Source: JBGPQJ01 sp963709295 (GTDB lineage: Bacteria > Chloroflexota > Anaerolineae > Anaerolineales > Villigracilaceae). Taken from it: a stretch of DNA of 64,000 bases. Each line of letters begins with the position of its first letter. Positions within the stretch are counted from its first letter, which is position 1. The stretch is taken from positions 186,001 through 250,000 of the forward strand of contig CAVPVW010000005.1 in assembly GCA_963709295.1 (NCBI GenBank), read 5' to 3'. The position numbers and the translations under genes were made by a program. The notes under the pieces are model-generated. The model was not told where the DNA came from and searched no databases. It worked only from the letters and a program-made list of their open reading frames with translations. Shown here piece by piece: positions 42,816 through 52,140 of the stretch.

Positions 42816-45099
42816 TTCGATTTTCGGTCAGAAATCTGTTGGGCGCAGCCACCACCGCCCGGATGCTGTGGAAAAGGTCACCGGGAAGGCCATCTTCACG
42901 GATGACCTTGTTTTCCCGGGAATGTTGTATGCCCGGGTACGGCGCGCAATGATTCCGCATGGATTCCTGACCCGGCTGGATATTTCCAAAGCCAAAGCCT
43001 TGCCCGGTGTCGCAGCAGTCCTGACTTCGGAAGACATCCCTGGCGAACACAATCACGGATTGGTCATTTACGACTGGCCGGTGATGGTGGGAATCGGGGA
43101 GCGCGTTCGCTACGTGGGGGATGCGCTCGCCATCGTCGCGGCGCATACCCAGGAGATTGCCGACCAGGCCGCCGGGTTGATCGAGGCGGAATTCGACCTC
43201 CAGCCTGTCATCACCAACGCCGTCCAGGCGCGGCAGGAGGGAGTGCCGCAGCTCCACGAAAAGGGTAATTTATTGAAGCATATCAAGGTCCGCAAGGGAG
43301 ATATGGATGCGGGATTCGCTGAAGCGGATGTCGTTCTCGAGCATACCTTCCGCACCCAGATCACCGACCATGCCTTCATCGAACCGGAATGCAGCATCGG
43401 CGTGCCGCTGCCCGATGGGCGGATGGAAATTTACGTCGGGTCGCAGATTCCCTACCAGGATCGAACCCAGGTTGCGCGGGTGATGGGTTGGCCGGAGGAG
43501 CGTGTGCGCATCGTCGGGCAGTTGATGGGCGGCGGATTTGGCGGCAAGGAAGATGTGATGGGACAGATCCATGTGGCGATGCTTGCGGATGCCACCAAGC
43601 GACCTGTCAAGCTGCTTTTCGACCGCCATGAGAGCCTGCTTGTCCACCCAAAACGGCATGCCACGCAAATCCGAGTCAAGATCGGTGCGAAGAAAAACGG
43701 GCGAATCGTCGCCTGTGAATCAGAACTTTATGGTGATACCGGAGCCTATGCCTCGCTCGGTGAAAAAGTCATGACCCGCGCCACCACGCACTCTGCCGGT
43801 CCTTACGACATCCCGCATGTACGCGCGGATTGTTACGCAATGTACACCAACAATCCCCCGGCAGGGGCGTTCCGCGGATTTGGAGTCACGCAGTCCGCGT
43901 TCGCGGTCGAGTCGATGATGGACATGCTGGCGGCGGAATTGAACATCGAGCCGGTGGAACTCCGCCGCATGAATGCGCTTCACGTGGGGAGTATCACCAA
44001 CACAGGGCAGGAACTGCGCGAGTCCGTCGGTTTGAAGGAATGTATCGACCGGGTGGATGCGAAAATGCGCAAGCATAATCCACAACCGTTCAAGCCGGTG
44101 GTTGATCCTGCAAAATCGAACCTTGTTCGTGCCTGGGGCTTTGCCGCAGCCTATAAGAACACCGGCCTGGGGGGCGGTGCACCGGATAAATCCGGCGCGG
44201 ACGTCGAGCTCTACGCCGATGGCACCTTCCAGGTGCGCAGCTCTGCAGCCGAGCTGGGGCAGGGACTGGTCACGGTCATGCGGCTCATCGTGGCGGAGGA
44301 GATGGCTGTCCCGCCGGAGCAGGTGCGTGTGCTGGTTATGGACACAGACCTGACGCCCAACGGAGGTCCAACCACGGCTTCGCGCCAGACTTTTGTTACC
44401 GGAAATGCCTCCCGTTACGCGGCAAAAACCCTGCGGCAGCAGATCGTTGCTTCGCTGGCTGAAAAATTCGATGTGCGCCCGGAGACGATCCGCTTCGAGA
44501 ATGGCACTGTCCACGTCAATGGGAATTCAATGAATTATGCGGATGTTTTCAAGGAAATGACGGCCATCGGACAGCATCCGCGCGTCCGCTTCGAATACGA
44601 AGCACCGAAAACCCAACCCCTCGGTACGGGCGGTGATATGCATTTTGCCTTTTCTTTTGGGGTGCAGGCTGCTGAAGTGGAAGTGAACACATCGACGGGC
44701 GAGGTGCGTGTGCTGAAGGTCATATCCGCCAATGATGTCGGGATGGCGGTCAATCCGCTGGGGTTGAAGGGGCAGGTCGAGGGGGGCGTGATGATGGGAC
44801 TGGGAAATGCCCTCACTGAAGAATTTATTGTCGAAGATGGCAATGTGGTTACCGATTACCTCGCCCGTTACCGCGTCCCCGGCATCATGCTCACCCCGGA
44901 GATCACACCTATCATTGTCGAGCATCCTGCTGCGGAAGGGCCTTTTGGCGCGAAAGGGGTCGGGGAGATCTGCAGCATCCCGACCACGCCAGCCATCACG
45001 AACGCGATTTATAACGCGGTCGGAGTCAGGATTGACAAGACACCTGTGGACCAGGAGTTGATTGCGAGAGCGCTTTGGGAGCGGGGAAATCGCCTGTAG
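42748..45099 (+). CDS. Xanthine dehydrogenase-type molybdopterin-binding subunit
   Basis: Large catalytic subunit hydroxylating a purine or related heterocycle. Seen: SVGRSHHRPDAVEKVTGKAI, then FTDDLVFPG near the N-terminus, the molybdopterin loop GQLMGGGFGGKEDV, GAFRGFGVTQSAFAVE, ELGQGLVTVMRLIVAEEM, PNGGPTTASRQTFVTGNA and the active-site Glu in GPFGAKGVGEICSIPTTPA. About 783 residues, standard for this class. The start is uncertain: ATG 42748 (or TTG 42742) lies within the Fe-S gene and has no clear ribosome site. The substrate is inferred to be xanthine/hypoxanthine from the deaminases upstream. Confidence 0.92.
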   Translation: MRSLPLRRPCGQANPISKPRIPDSIFGQKSVGRSHHRPDAVEKVTGKAIFTDDLVFPGMLYARVRRAMIPHGFLTRLDISKAKALPGVAAVLTSEDIPGEHNHGLVIYDWPVMVGIGERVRYVGDALAIVAAHTQEIADQAAGLIEAEFDLQPVITNAVQARQEGVPQLHEKGNLLKHIKVRKGDMDAGFAEADVVLEHTFRTQITDHAFIEPECSIGVPLPDGRMEIYVGSQIPYQDRTQVARVMGWPEERVRIVGQLMGGGFGGKEDVMGQIHVAMLADATKRPVKLLFDRHESLLVHPKRHATQIRVKIGAKKNGRIVACESELYGDTGAYASLGEKVMTRATTHSAGPYDIPHVRADCYAMYTNNPPAGAFRGFGVTQSAFAVESMMDMLAAELNIEPVELRRMNALHVGSITNTGQELRESVGLKECIDRVDAKMRKHNPQPFKPVVDPAKSNLVRAWGFAAAYKNTGLGGGAPDKSGADVELYADGTFQVRSSAAELGQGLVTVMRLIVAEEMAVPPEQVRVLVMDTDLTPNGGPTTASRQTFVTGNASRYAAKTLRQQIVASLAEKFDVRPETIRFENGTVHVNGNSMNYADVFKEMTAIGQHPRVRFEYEAPKTQPLGTGGDMHFAFSFGVQAAEVEVNTSTGEVRVLKVISANDVGMAVNPLGLKGQVEGGVMMGLGNALTEEFIVEDGNVVTDYLARYRVPGIMLTPEITPIIVEHPAAEGPFGAKGVGEICSIPTTPAITNAIYNAVGVRIDKTPVDQELIARALWERGNRL

Positions 45100-45182
45100 A
45101 AAAATAATTCCCAAGGGATAATCTCCAAGGTATTTCACCCGAGGGGCTATATCGGGTAAAATCATGCTGGGAAGGTTTCACT

Positions 45183-46433
45183 ATGCAAAAATTCACCGGT
45201 TATCGTTGTTCATTGTGCGGGGCAGAGTACCTGCCGGGTCAGGTGACTTACACCTGCCCGTCCGATGGGGGAAATCTGGATGTGGTACTGGATTACGACC
45301 ATCTCAAAAAGAAATTCGAGCCGAACGATTTCACCTGCCGGGATGACCCCTCCCTTTGGCGTTACCTCCCCTTGTTGCCAGTGGATGATCCCAAAGCTGA
45401 ACAGACTCCACTTGGCGTGGCGGGTGGCACCCCTGTCTTTGAACTGCCCAGCCTTGCAGAAAAACTTAATCTAAAATTTCTCTGGCTGAAGGATGAATCG
45501 CGCAACCCGACAGCCTCCTTCAAAGATCGTGCCAGCGCAGTCGTTGTGGCGCGCGCACGGGAAATCAAAGCGGAAGTGGTGATCACCGCATCGACCGGCA
45601 ACGCCGGCGCAGCCCTGGCTGGAATGGCGGCGGCGGTTGGGCAAAAGGCAGTGATCCTCGCCCCGAAAACCGCGCCTCCCGCAAAGGTCGCTCAGCTTCT
45701 CATTTTTGGGGCGAAAGTCATCCTTGTTGACGGCACCTATGATGATGCTTTTGACTTGACCGTCAAGGCAGCTGATGAATTCGGTTGGTACTGCCGCAAC
45801 ACCGGCTACAATCCCTTCACCGCTGAAGGAAAGAAAACAGCTGCATTTGAGATTTGGGAATGGTCGAAATCACCGAAAGAAAAGGGCAAAAAAGTTAACC
45901 GCCCGCTGACCATTTTTGTCTCTGTTGGAGATGGAAATATTATTTCGGGAATCCATAAAGGATTTAAGGATTTGTTTGCATTGGGATGGATCAAACAGAT
46001 TCCACGGATTATTGGAGTGCAGGCGGAAGGTTCAGCTGCTATCGCCAATGCCTTCCATGCCGGGACAGAGAAGATTACACCGGTTTCTGCCACCACAATA
46101 GCGGACAGCATCTCGGTCGATTTGCCGAGGGATGGTGTTCGTGCGGTCAGGGCTGCAAGGGACACAGGCGGTACGTATATCAACGTCAATGATGAACAAA
46201 TACTCGCGGCAATATCCGAACTAGGAAAAGTGGGAGTTTTCGCTGAACCCGCCGGGGCAACGGCCTATGCGGGTCTGGTTAAGGCTGCGGGTTCAGGGAT
46301 CGTTGCAGAGAGCGATCATGTTCTCGTCCTCAACACCGGTTCCGGCTTAAAGGACGTTCGAGCCGCAATGCAAGCTGTCCAACCGGCGCAAATCATTCAA
46401 CCGACCCTGGAGGATCTGAAACGCGCGCTATGA
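45183..46433 (+). CDS. thrC: Threonine synthase ThrC
   Basis: PLP enzyme converting O-phosphohomoserine to threonine. An N-terminal zinc-ribbon-like segment (YRCSLCGAEYLPGQVTYTCP, Cys pairs) is followed by the fold-type II core: LKDESRNPTASFKDRASAVV (PLP Lys), ITASTGNAGAALAGMAAAVG, NTGYNPFTAEGKKTAAFEIW and FAEPAGATAYAGLVKA, then LNTGSGLKD. Length 416. GGGAAGG precedes the ATG and a -10-like TAAAAT lies at about 45157. Its stop overlaps the next gene by four bases. Confidence 0.93.
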   Translation: MQKFTGYRCSLCGAEYLPGQVTYTCPSDGGNLDVVLDYDHLKKKFEPNDFTCRDDPSLWRYLPLLPVDDPKAEQTPLGVAGGTPVFELPSLAEKLNLKFLWLKDESRNPTASFKDRASAVVVARAREIKAEVVITASTGNAGAALAGMAAAVGQKAVILAPKTAPPAKVAQLLIFGAKVILVDGTYDDAFDLTVKAADEFGWYCRNTGYNPFTAEGKKTAAFEIWEWSKSPKEKGKKVNRPLTIFVSVGDGNIISGIHKGFKDLFALGWIKQIPRIIGVQAEGSAAIANAFHAGTEKITPVSATTIADSISVDLPRDGVRAVRAARDTGGTYINVNDEQILAAISELGKVGVFAEPAGATAYAGLVKAAGSGIVAESDHVLVLNTGSGLKDVRAAMQAVQPAQIIQPTLEDLKRAL

Positions 46434-47599
46434 ACGAGAAATGGTCCCTGCCAACTCGCTATTTTGTCACGGCTGTAGTGGTTATTTTACTTTCGCTTTT
46501 CCTCTACTATATCCGTGACTTATTGCGCCCCCTGATTTCCGCTGGTTTCATTGCCTATCTGATCAGCCCGATCGTGGGGTTCGTGTCGCAGAAAACAAAA
46601 TGGTCTCGGAAGGTCTCCGGCAATGTTGTCTATTTTGTAACCCTGGCATTGATGCTTGGGCTGATCTCTTCCTTCATCCCGATGTTTATCAGCCAGGCAA
46701 CAGCCATTGGAGATGCATTCAACCAGGTGATTGACCAGATCGAGCCATATCTTCAGACCCCACTCATTTGGGGACCGTTCACGCTTAATCTAAAGTCCGT
46801 CCTCCCGGCTGTCCAGGGTTTTATTGAGGAAGCTGGAACCCCCGTGCTCGAAGATGCCTTGCATCTCGTCGAAACGACCTCGCGCAATGTGATCGACATC
46901 CTGTTGGTATTCGTCGTCACCTACTATTTCATGACCGACTGGGCGGATATCCGCGAATGGCTGCTGCGTCTTGTCCCGGAAAATTCCCGCAACGACATGC
47001 GCAGGCTTTACTGGGGCATCCGCTCGGTCTGGATGAATTACCTGCGCGGGCAGATCGTCTTGATGTTTGTAGTAGGGGTAGTTTTCACTATCATTTACCT
47101 GATCATTGGACTTCCCGGAGCCATCGTGATCGGTGTGCTCACAGGCTTGTTAACCCTGGTGCCGGATGTGGGTCCAGCCATCGGGACAGCCGTGGCGACG
47201 ATCGTGGCGCTGCTCGAAGGATCGACTGTTCTTGGCATTTCAAATCTGCTTTTTGCAATATTAGTTGTGGCGATATACGGTGTGCTCATTGTCATCAAGA
47301 ATGTCTGGCTGAGACCTTTCATCATGGGGCGCAGCGTAAGTATGCATGAGGGATTGGTCTTTGTTGCCATATTGGGGGCTGTCATCTACGAGGGAATCCT
47401 GGGCGCTTTGATCGTTGTCCCCGTGATTGCCTCCCTGGCCGTGATCGGAAAATACGTCCGCAGCCGCATGTTTGGCTTGCAACCATTTCCTGAGGAAAAA
47501 AATTCAAGTGAACTTGCAGACGATACCCTGCCGCCGATTTCCCGTATCCATCCCAGGCTCAAAAGCAAAGAACCCAGGAAGGAAAAACCTGCAAAATGA
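46430..47599 (+). CDS. AI-2E family (TqsA/YdiK-type) transporter
   Basis: Polytopic membrane protein with seven to eight segments in the paired arrangement of the AI-2E_transport family: FFTAVVVILLSLFLYYIRD-type first helix, LLRPLISAGFIAYLISPIVG, NVVYFVTLALMLGLISSFIP, a central amphipathic domain, LVFVAILGAVIYEGILGALI and a charged C-terminal tail. Members export small metabolites or act as Na+/H+ carriers; autoinducer-2 itself is not implied. ATG overlaps thrC stop and its own stop overlaps the next start, so thrC, this gene and the glycosyltransferase form one operon. Confidence 0.88.
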   Translation: MNEKWSLPTRYFVTAVVVILLSLFLYYIRDLLRPLISAGFIAYLISPIVGFVSQKTKWSRKVSGNVVYFVTLALMLGLISSFIPMFISQATAIGDAFNQVIDQIEPYLQTPLIWGPFTLNLKSVLPAVQGFIEEAGTPVLEDALHLVETTSRNVIDILLVFVVTYYFMTDWADIREWLLRLVPENSRNDMRRLYWGIRSVWMNYLRGQIVLMFVVGVVFTIIYLIIGLPGAIVIGVLTGLLTLVPDVGPAIGTAVATIVALLEGSTVLGISNLLFAILVVAIYGVLIVIKNVWLRPFIMGRSVSMHEGLVFVAILGAVIYEGILGALIVVPVIASLAVIGKYVRSRMFGLQPFPEEKNSSELADDTLPPISRIHPRLKSKEPRKEKPAK

Positions 47600-48535
47600 G
47601 CAGTATTACTTATTCTGATTATTGCGCCGATCTATAACGAGTTCGAGAATATTCCGGAGCTTTTCAAGCGGGTTTCCGAAGTTATGGACTCAACGGGTGA
47701 ACCCTGGGAATTGGTGCTGGTCGATGACGGATGTACGGACGGCTCCACTGATCGCATCCGGGAATTGGCGGTCAAAGACGGGCGAGTCCGCCCGGTGATC
47801 TTTGCCCGTAATTTTGGTCACCAGATCGCTGTCACGGCCGGGATGGACTACGCGCGGGGCGACGCAGTGGTGATCATCGACGCCGATTTACAGGATCCGC
47901 CCGAAGTCATCCTCGAGTTGGCAAAAAAATGGAAAGAAGGGTATGAAGTCGTTTATGCGGTGCGTGCTGAACGGGAGGGGGAGACCAGGTTCAAGATTTG
48001 GACGGCATCGCTATTCTACCGTTTGATCTATCGTATCACGGATGTCAAAATCCCTCTCGACACAGGTGATTTCCGCCTTGTGGACCGGAAAGTCGTGAAC
48101 GTGATGAATAGCATGCGTGAAAAGCATCGCTTTTTGCGCGGCATGGGGGCATGGGTCGGTTTCAAGCAAATCGGAGTAGAGTACAAGCGCGCTGCCCGGT
48201 ATTCGGGTGAGACCAAGTATCCGCTGAAGAAAATGCTCCGGTTGGCAATCAATGCCATCACTGGGTTTTCCTATTTCCCTTTGCAGCTTGCTACCTATTT
48301 TGGATTCATCTCAGCGGGTTTGGCCATACTAGCCATACCCATCATCGTGACTCTCCGCCTCGCCGGAGAAACTCATTTCTTCGAAGGACAGACGACCACT
48401 CTGGTAGCTGTCCTGTTCCTGGGCGGAGTCCAGCTCATTTCGTTGGGAATTCTTGGGGAATATATCGGCCGAATTTATGATGAAGCGAAAGGCAGACCCC
48501 TTTACATCGTAAGGGACGCCCCCAAAAAGGAATAA
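47596..48535 (+). CDS. Family 2 glycosyltransferase (GtrB/DPM-like), one frameshift near the start
   Basis: GT-A fold glycosyltransferase that loads a sugar onto undecaprenyl phosphate. The ATG at 47596 overlaps the previous stop (ATGA) and starts MSSIT; one extra T near 47611 shifts the frame, and the expected IAPIYNEFENIPELF and WELVLVDDGCTDGSTDRIRE follow in the next frame, with DADLQDPPEVI (DxD) and two C-terminal membrane helices (FPLQLATYFGFISAGLAILA; VAVLFLGGVQLISLGILGEY) typical of GtrB-like proteins. A simple internal ATG at 47684 would delete the first strand, so it is unlikely. Ends in a strong terminator. Confidence 0.83.
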
Positions 48536-48567
48536 CAAAGGGACGGCTCGCCAGCCGTCCCTTTGTT
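48534..48567. terminator. Bidirectional rho-independent terminator
   Basis: AACAAAGGGACGGCT and AGCCGTCCCTTTGTT form a 15-bp perfect stem with a four-base loop between two convergent genes; AT-rich edges serve both directions. Confidence 0.88.
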
Positions 48568-48958
48568 ATTGAGTGGAGTGTAGTTCAATTTTCAGAATTG
48601 TGTATTGATCCCCACGCAAGCGGCTCATCCAGGCAAATAAGTTTTTCTGGACCCCATATTTCTTCCCAAGCAATTTATCGACCCGTTTATCCGTTTCGGT
48701 GTCCGTGATTTCTTTGCCTTTCGCGGAAATCCATTCGCCGATGACAGTCCCATCGGCTTTGCAGGGGGCAATTTGTACGTCGGGATTATTTCGGATGCGT
48801 TTCACTTTTCCCGAATTGGCTCCTGTGCGGATATAGAACGCTTCACCATTGTCCACGAACCAAACTGGCGTTCTGACTCCCTGATCATTCCTGCGATAGG
48901 TTTCAATATTTAAATAATTCTGATTCTCAAATTGGTTCTTGCTTTGATCCATTTTCAT
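48566..48958 (-). CDS. Pyridoxamine 5'-phosphate oxidase-like split-barrel flavoprotein
   Basis: A single small FMN- or F420-binding split beta-barrel. Conserved features: NYLNIETYRRNDQGVRTPVW, FYIRTGANSGKVKRIRNNPD, VQIAPCKADGTVIGEWISAK. Such PPOX-class proteins reduce varied substrates; this one may use F420 rather than FMN, but the cofactor cannot be assigned. Three in-frame ATGs lie within 18 codons; the first, at 48970, has AGGAAGG directly touching it, so a later one such as 48958 is preferred. Last gene of the photolyase cluster. Confidence 0.75.
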   Translation of the reverse strand: MKMDQSKNQFENQNYLNIETYRRNDQGVRTPVWFVDNGEAFYIRTGANSGKVKRIRNNPDVQIAPCKADGTVIGEWISAKGKEITDTETDKRVDKLLGKKYGVQKNLFAWMSRLRGDQYTILKIELHSTQ

Positions 48959-48986
48959 TCTCTCTTTCATCCTTCCTATATGTCCA

Positions 48987-49506
48987 CTATAATAATGCCG
49001 TATTTGTCAAACAGATGATTGCCAATTCAATCCTTGCACCAGTCAATATCAAGATTCCCAGACGCGTCAGCATTCCTGCCGCGATAACGCGACGCTCATT
49101 TTTGAATCCTTTTTTCCACCCAAACAAGCTCAAGCCGAATACCGTGGGTCCCAGCCAGAGCGTCAATCCCAGCCAAATACCAAAGGTGGTGGACAGTCCT
49201 TTTCCACCGTGAAATTTTCCAATGGGCGAGAAGATGTGCCCTAGCATCGGTAACCAGCACGCCTTGATGTAATAAATCCGATACGGGGTTGGTGTTGCGC
49301 CATAGGAACTTATTCCGGTCGGTGACCGGTACCTTTCGATTGGCTTCCGGTCCTCCGACAACATACGGATGGAAGCTGGCCATGGGAATCTGAAAAAAAT
49401 TTCCCACCCGCTCGAAAAGGATTCGCATGGGTGTAAGCAGCGATCGTTCCCTGATAAACGCCTGGAGCACTAATTTACCAGTCTTGGAGTCAATTTTCTG
49501 CGGCAT
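48987..49506 (-). pseudogene. PlsY-like acyltransferase-related gene, frame-disrupted
   Basis: The reading starts at the ATG at 49506 (AGGAAAT upstream, one base after the photolyase stop) as MPQKIDSKTGKLVLQAFIRE and runs to about GGPEANRK. After a shift near 49350 another frame carries a PlsY-like core, LPMLGHIFSPIGKFHGGKGL then STTFGIWLGLTLWLGPTVFG, to 48987. GH-x-x-S/F-GGKG is the glycerol-3-phosphate acyltransferase motif. Either an indel splits one gene or the first half is unrelated and the PlsY part is a truncated remnant; the N-terminal part is not recognised. Confidence 0.5.
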
Positions 49507-49507
49507 C

Positions 49508-50860
49508 TTATTTCCTGTTGTAAGCCAACATCATTCTTTTTCGGGCAGTGGCATGATCGATGAGCGGTGATACGGGATATCCAGGTACCTTTAGTTTTTT
49601 TTCCCAAGGTGCATGAATGAATTCCACTGGCAGGTGAGCGAGTTCAGGCACCCACCGTCGGATGTAATCCCCATTCGGATCGAATTTCCTGCTTTGCAGA
49701 ACCGGGTTGAAAATTCGAAAATACGGCGCGGCATCCGTGCCTGTTCCCGCTGTCCATTGCCAGCCGCCGTTATTGGACGCGGGATCGCCGTCGAGCAAGT
49801 TGTTCATGAACCATTTTTCGCCCCATCTCCAATCGATTAGGAGATCCTTGACCAGATAAGAGGCTGTGATCATTCTTGCCCGGTTGTGCATCCAGCCGGT
49901 GCTGGCGAGTTGTCTCATGCCTGCATCCACGATTGGTACTCCAGTCAAACCTGATTTCCAGGCTTTAAACTCCTTCTCGTTGTTACGCCAAGGGATGTCT
50001 TCCATGTGTGGTTTAAATTCTTTTCTCGCCACGTGAGGGTAGTGATACAGGATCTGGATGTAGAATTCACGCCAGATCAATTCGTTCACCCAGGTTCCGA
50101 TGCTTTTTTGCTGCGATTCGTTGCTCAACTTGGATTCCGCTTGACGCGCAGCATGGAGACAGTTCCGAATGGATAGCATCCCAAATTTAAGATATGGCGA
50201 TAACGAGGAGGTACCCTCCATGTCCATGCGATTGCGGGCGTCGTTATAATCCATGATTTTATTATTAATAAATTCAGTTAGCCTTTTTTGGGCTTCCTGC
50301 TCACCGCTCGGAAAGTTGTGATCAGTCACCAAATCAGGTATCGGTTCAGATGCAAGATCGGAAATGGATGGTATTTCTTTAGAGATTGGAAGTAGATTAA
50401 TTTTGGAAGGCAAGAGAGATTTCCAGGTGTTTGAAAAAGGCGTAAAAACCACGAATGGATTGCCATCGGATTTTCGCACCGATGATGGATGGTGTACTGT
50501 CTGTCCATCGACCAATTGCAATGGCAGCTGGCGCATAATTTTGGCATCCCGGCTTCGGGCGTAGGGTGTGAAATCTTCTTCAGCAATTATGCACTGCGCT
50601 TGAGACTCAACCAGCAGGTTTTTGAGGACGGCTTCCGGCTCTCCGCTGCGGAGTACCAGCCTCGAGCCTCTCAATTTCAATTGTGTATCGAGCTCCCTCA
50701 GTCCCGAAAAAAGAAATCCCTGCCGGCGTTTCGGTGTTTTCGAAAGAAGGTGAGGGTCGAGAATGAAAACAGACACCACTGCTCCATGTTGAAGCGCAGC
50801 ATGCAGTGCAGGGTTGTCCTTCAGCCTGATATCGCGGCGAAGCCAGTGTATTGCCGGCAT
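49508..50860 (-). CDS. phrB: Deoxyribodipyrimidine photolyase, class I
   Basis: Light-dependent repair of cyclobutane pyrimidine dimers with FAD. N-terminal photolyase-related domain (IHWLRRDIRLKDNPALHAAL; VFILDPHLL) and C-terminal FAD-binding domain: WVNELIWREFYIQILYHYPH, PIVDAGMRQLASTGWMHNRA, MITASYLVKDLLIDWRWGE, WFMNNLLDGDPASNNGGWQW. The tryptophans and the Asn-rich adenine loop are present, so it is probably active. 450 residues, usual size. It lies downstream of a B12-type light-sensing regulator, which suggests light induction (inference). Confidence 0.95.
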   Translation of the reverse strand: MPAIHWLRRDIRLKDNPALHAALQHGAVVSVFILDPHLLSKTPKRRQGFLFSGLRELDTQLKLRGSRLVLRSGEPEAVLKNLLVESQAQCIIAEEDFTPYARSRDAKIMRQLPLQLVDGQTVHHPSSVRKSDGNPFVVFTPFSNTWKSLLPSKINLLPISKEIPSISDLASEPIPDLVTDHNFPSGEQEAQKRLTEFINNKIMDYNDARNRMDMEGTSSLSPYLKFGMLSIRNCLHAARQAESKLSNESQQKSIGTWVNELIWREFYIQILYHYPHVARKEFKPHMEDIPWRNNEKEFKAWKSGLTGVPIVDAGMRQLASTGWMHNRARMITASYLVKDLLIDWRWGEKWFMNNLLDGDPASNNGGWQWTAGTGTDAAPYFRIFNPVLQSRKFDPNGDYIRRWVPELAHLPVEFIHAPWEKKLKVPGYPVSPLIDHATARKRMMLAYNRK

Positions 50861-50947
50861 GAGAATTTTCTATTCCTAAGAGTCTTTGAAATTAATATTG
50901 AAGATTAAACTGAGAACGGTAGATCCACTGAGACTTGTTCATACAAT

Positions 50948-52132
50948 CTATAGTGTGGCTGCAATAGGGTGGTTATAGATACTCTTATTTACGTAGACAC
51001 CTACCCCGGCAAGCACGATTGCGCCGAACAACCCCGGAGCCCATGTGCCGAAAGTTACCAACAGAAATCCTCCAAGAGTGGGTGCAATCACACGGGTGAG
51101 GCTTTCAATGGATGTGGAAAAGCCGATGATACCACCCACTTCATCCGATGTGACGGCTTTTGTTAGCGTGGAGGTCAGCACAGTATTTAGAAGTCCTCCA
51201 GCAATGGCAGTGGGTGCCATGATTATCAAAAGGAAAAGAACAGTCGGTGCCAAAGCCCAGCCAAGTAGCCCGAACGCCATCACTACGACACTGACCATAA
51301 TTAACAGGTCTTCGCGATAACGTCGTGTAAACCGGCCTATCATAAATCCCTGTGTGATGACAGAAAGCACACCCACATAGGTCAGAATATATCCGGTTTG
51401 GACAGCCGTCAAATTAAATCGTTCAAGCGCATAAATCGCAAAGATGGTTTGGAAAAGAGCAAATGCCAGGCCGAAAAAGAATCGGGTGATCAGGATCGAA
51501 CCCGTAAAGGGGCGCTTTAAGGCAATCCAGAGGGCGCTCGGGGAAACCGAAGGTTGTTTTACTGGCATCGCCGCACGTCGTTCTGGAGTGAGGGATTCGG
51601 GTAGCCAGAAGAAAACCAAAAGGAGGTTAATGAACGCAAGTCCTGCTGCAACAAAGGCGGGGATAGCGTATCCCCATTGGCTGAGTACGCCCCCCGTGAC
51701 AGGACCGATGATGAAACCCAAACCGAACGCCGCACCGATCAATCCAAGTGATTTTGCACGATCCTTGGGATCGGTGACATCCGTTATGTAAGCCTGAGCC
51801 ACGCTGATGTTTCCCCCGGTCAAACCGTCGATAATGCGGCTGGCAAATAACATCCAGAGGGTTGTGGCAAAACCGAGAAGAAGGAATCCAATAAATGTGC
51901 CAAAGATGGAGAGTAAAAGAACAGGCCGGCGGCCAAAACGATCGGAGAGGCGACCGAGAATGGGTGCGCCGAGCAATTGCATGGCAGCATAGGACGAAAC
52001 CAGCACGCCCGTTACAAAACCATCTGCACCGAATGTCTTCGCATAGTATGGGAGCAGAGGCAGGATCAGGCTGAATCCAAGCAAGTCGACGAAAACAACC
52101 AGTATTACGGAGATAAGCTTTTTATTATTCAT
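50948..52132 (-). CDS. Major facilitator superfamily drug-type exporter
   Basis: Twelve membrane helices in 394 residues. TetA-like motif A after helix 2: GAPILGRLSDRFGRRPVLLL; motif between helices 4 and 5 ISVAQAYITDVTDPKDRAKS, then GLIGAAFGLGFIIGPVTGGV. Acts as a proton antiporter for small hydrophobic compounds in this class. Begins eight bases after the SDR stop, so it is co-transcribed. Substrate unknown. Confidence 0.88.
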   Translation of the reverse strand: MNNKKLISVILVVFVDLLGFSLILPLLPYYAKTFGADGFVTGVLVSSYAAMQLLGAPILGRLSDRFGRRPVLLLSIFGTFIGFLLLGFATTLWMLFASRIIDGLTGGNISVAQAYITDVTDPKDRAKSLGLIGAAFGLGFIIGPVTGGVLSQWGYAIPAFVAAGLAFINLLLVFFWLPESLTPERRAAMPVKQPSVSPSALWIALKRPFTGSILITRFFFGLAFALFQTIFAIYALERFNLTAVQTGYILTYVGVLSVITQGFMIGRFTRRYREDLLIMVSVVVMAFGLLGWALAPTVLFLLIIMAPTAIAGGLLNTVLTSTLTKAVTSDEVGGIIGFSTSIESLTRVIAPTLGGFLLVTFGTWAPGLFGAIVLAGVGVYVNKSIYNHPIAATL

Positions 52133-52140
52133 AACATCCT

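Noticed and set aside
42488..44514. Several long minus-strand frames across the molybdenum hydroxylase genes
   Set aside because: They mirror strongly conserved plus-strand subunits and contain no recognisable domain.
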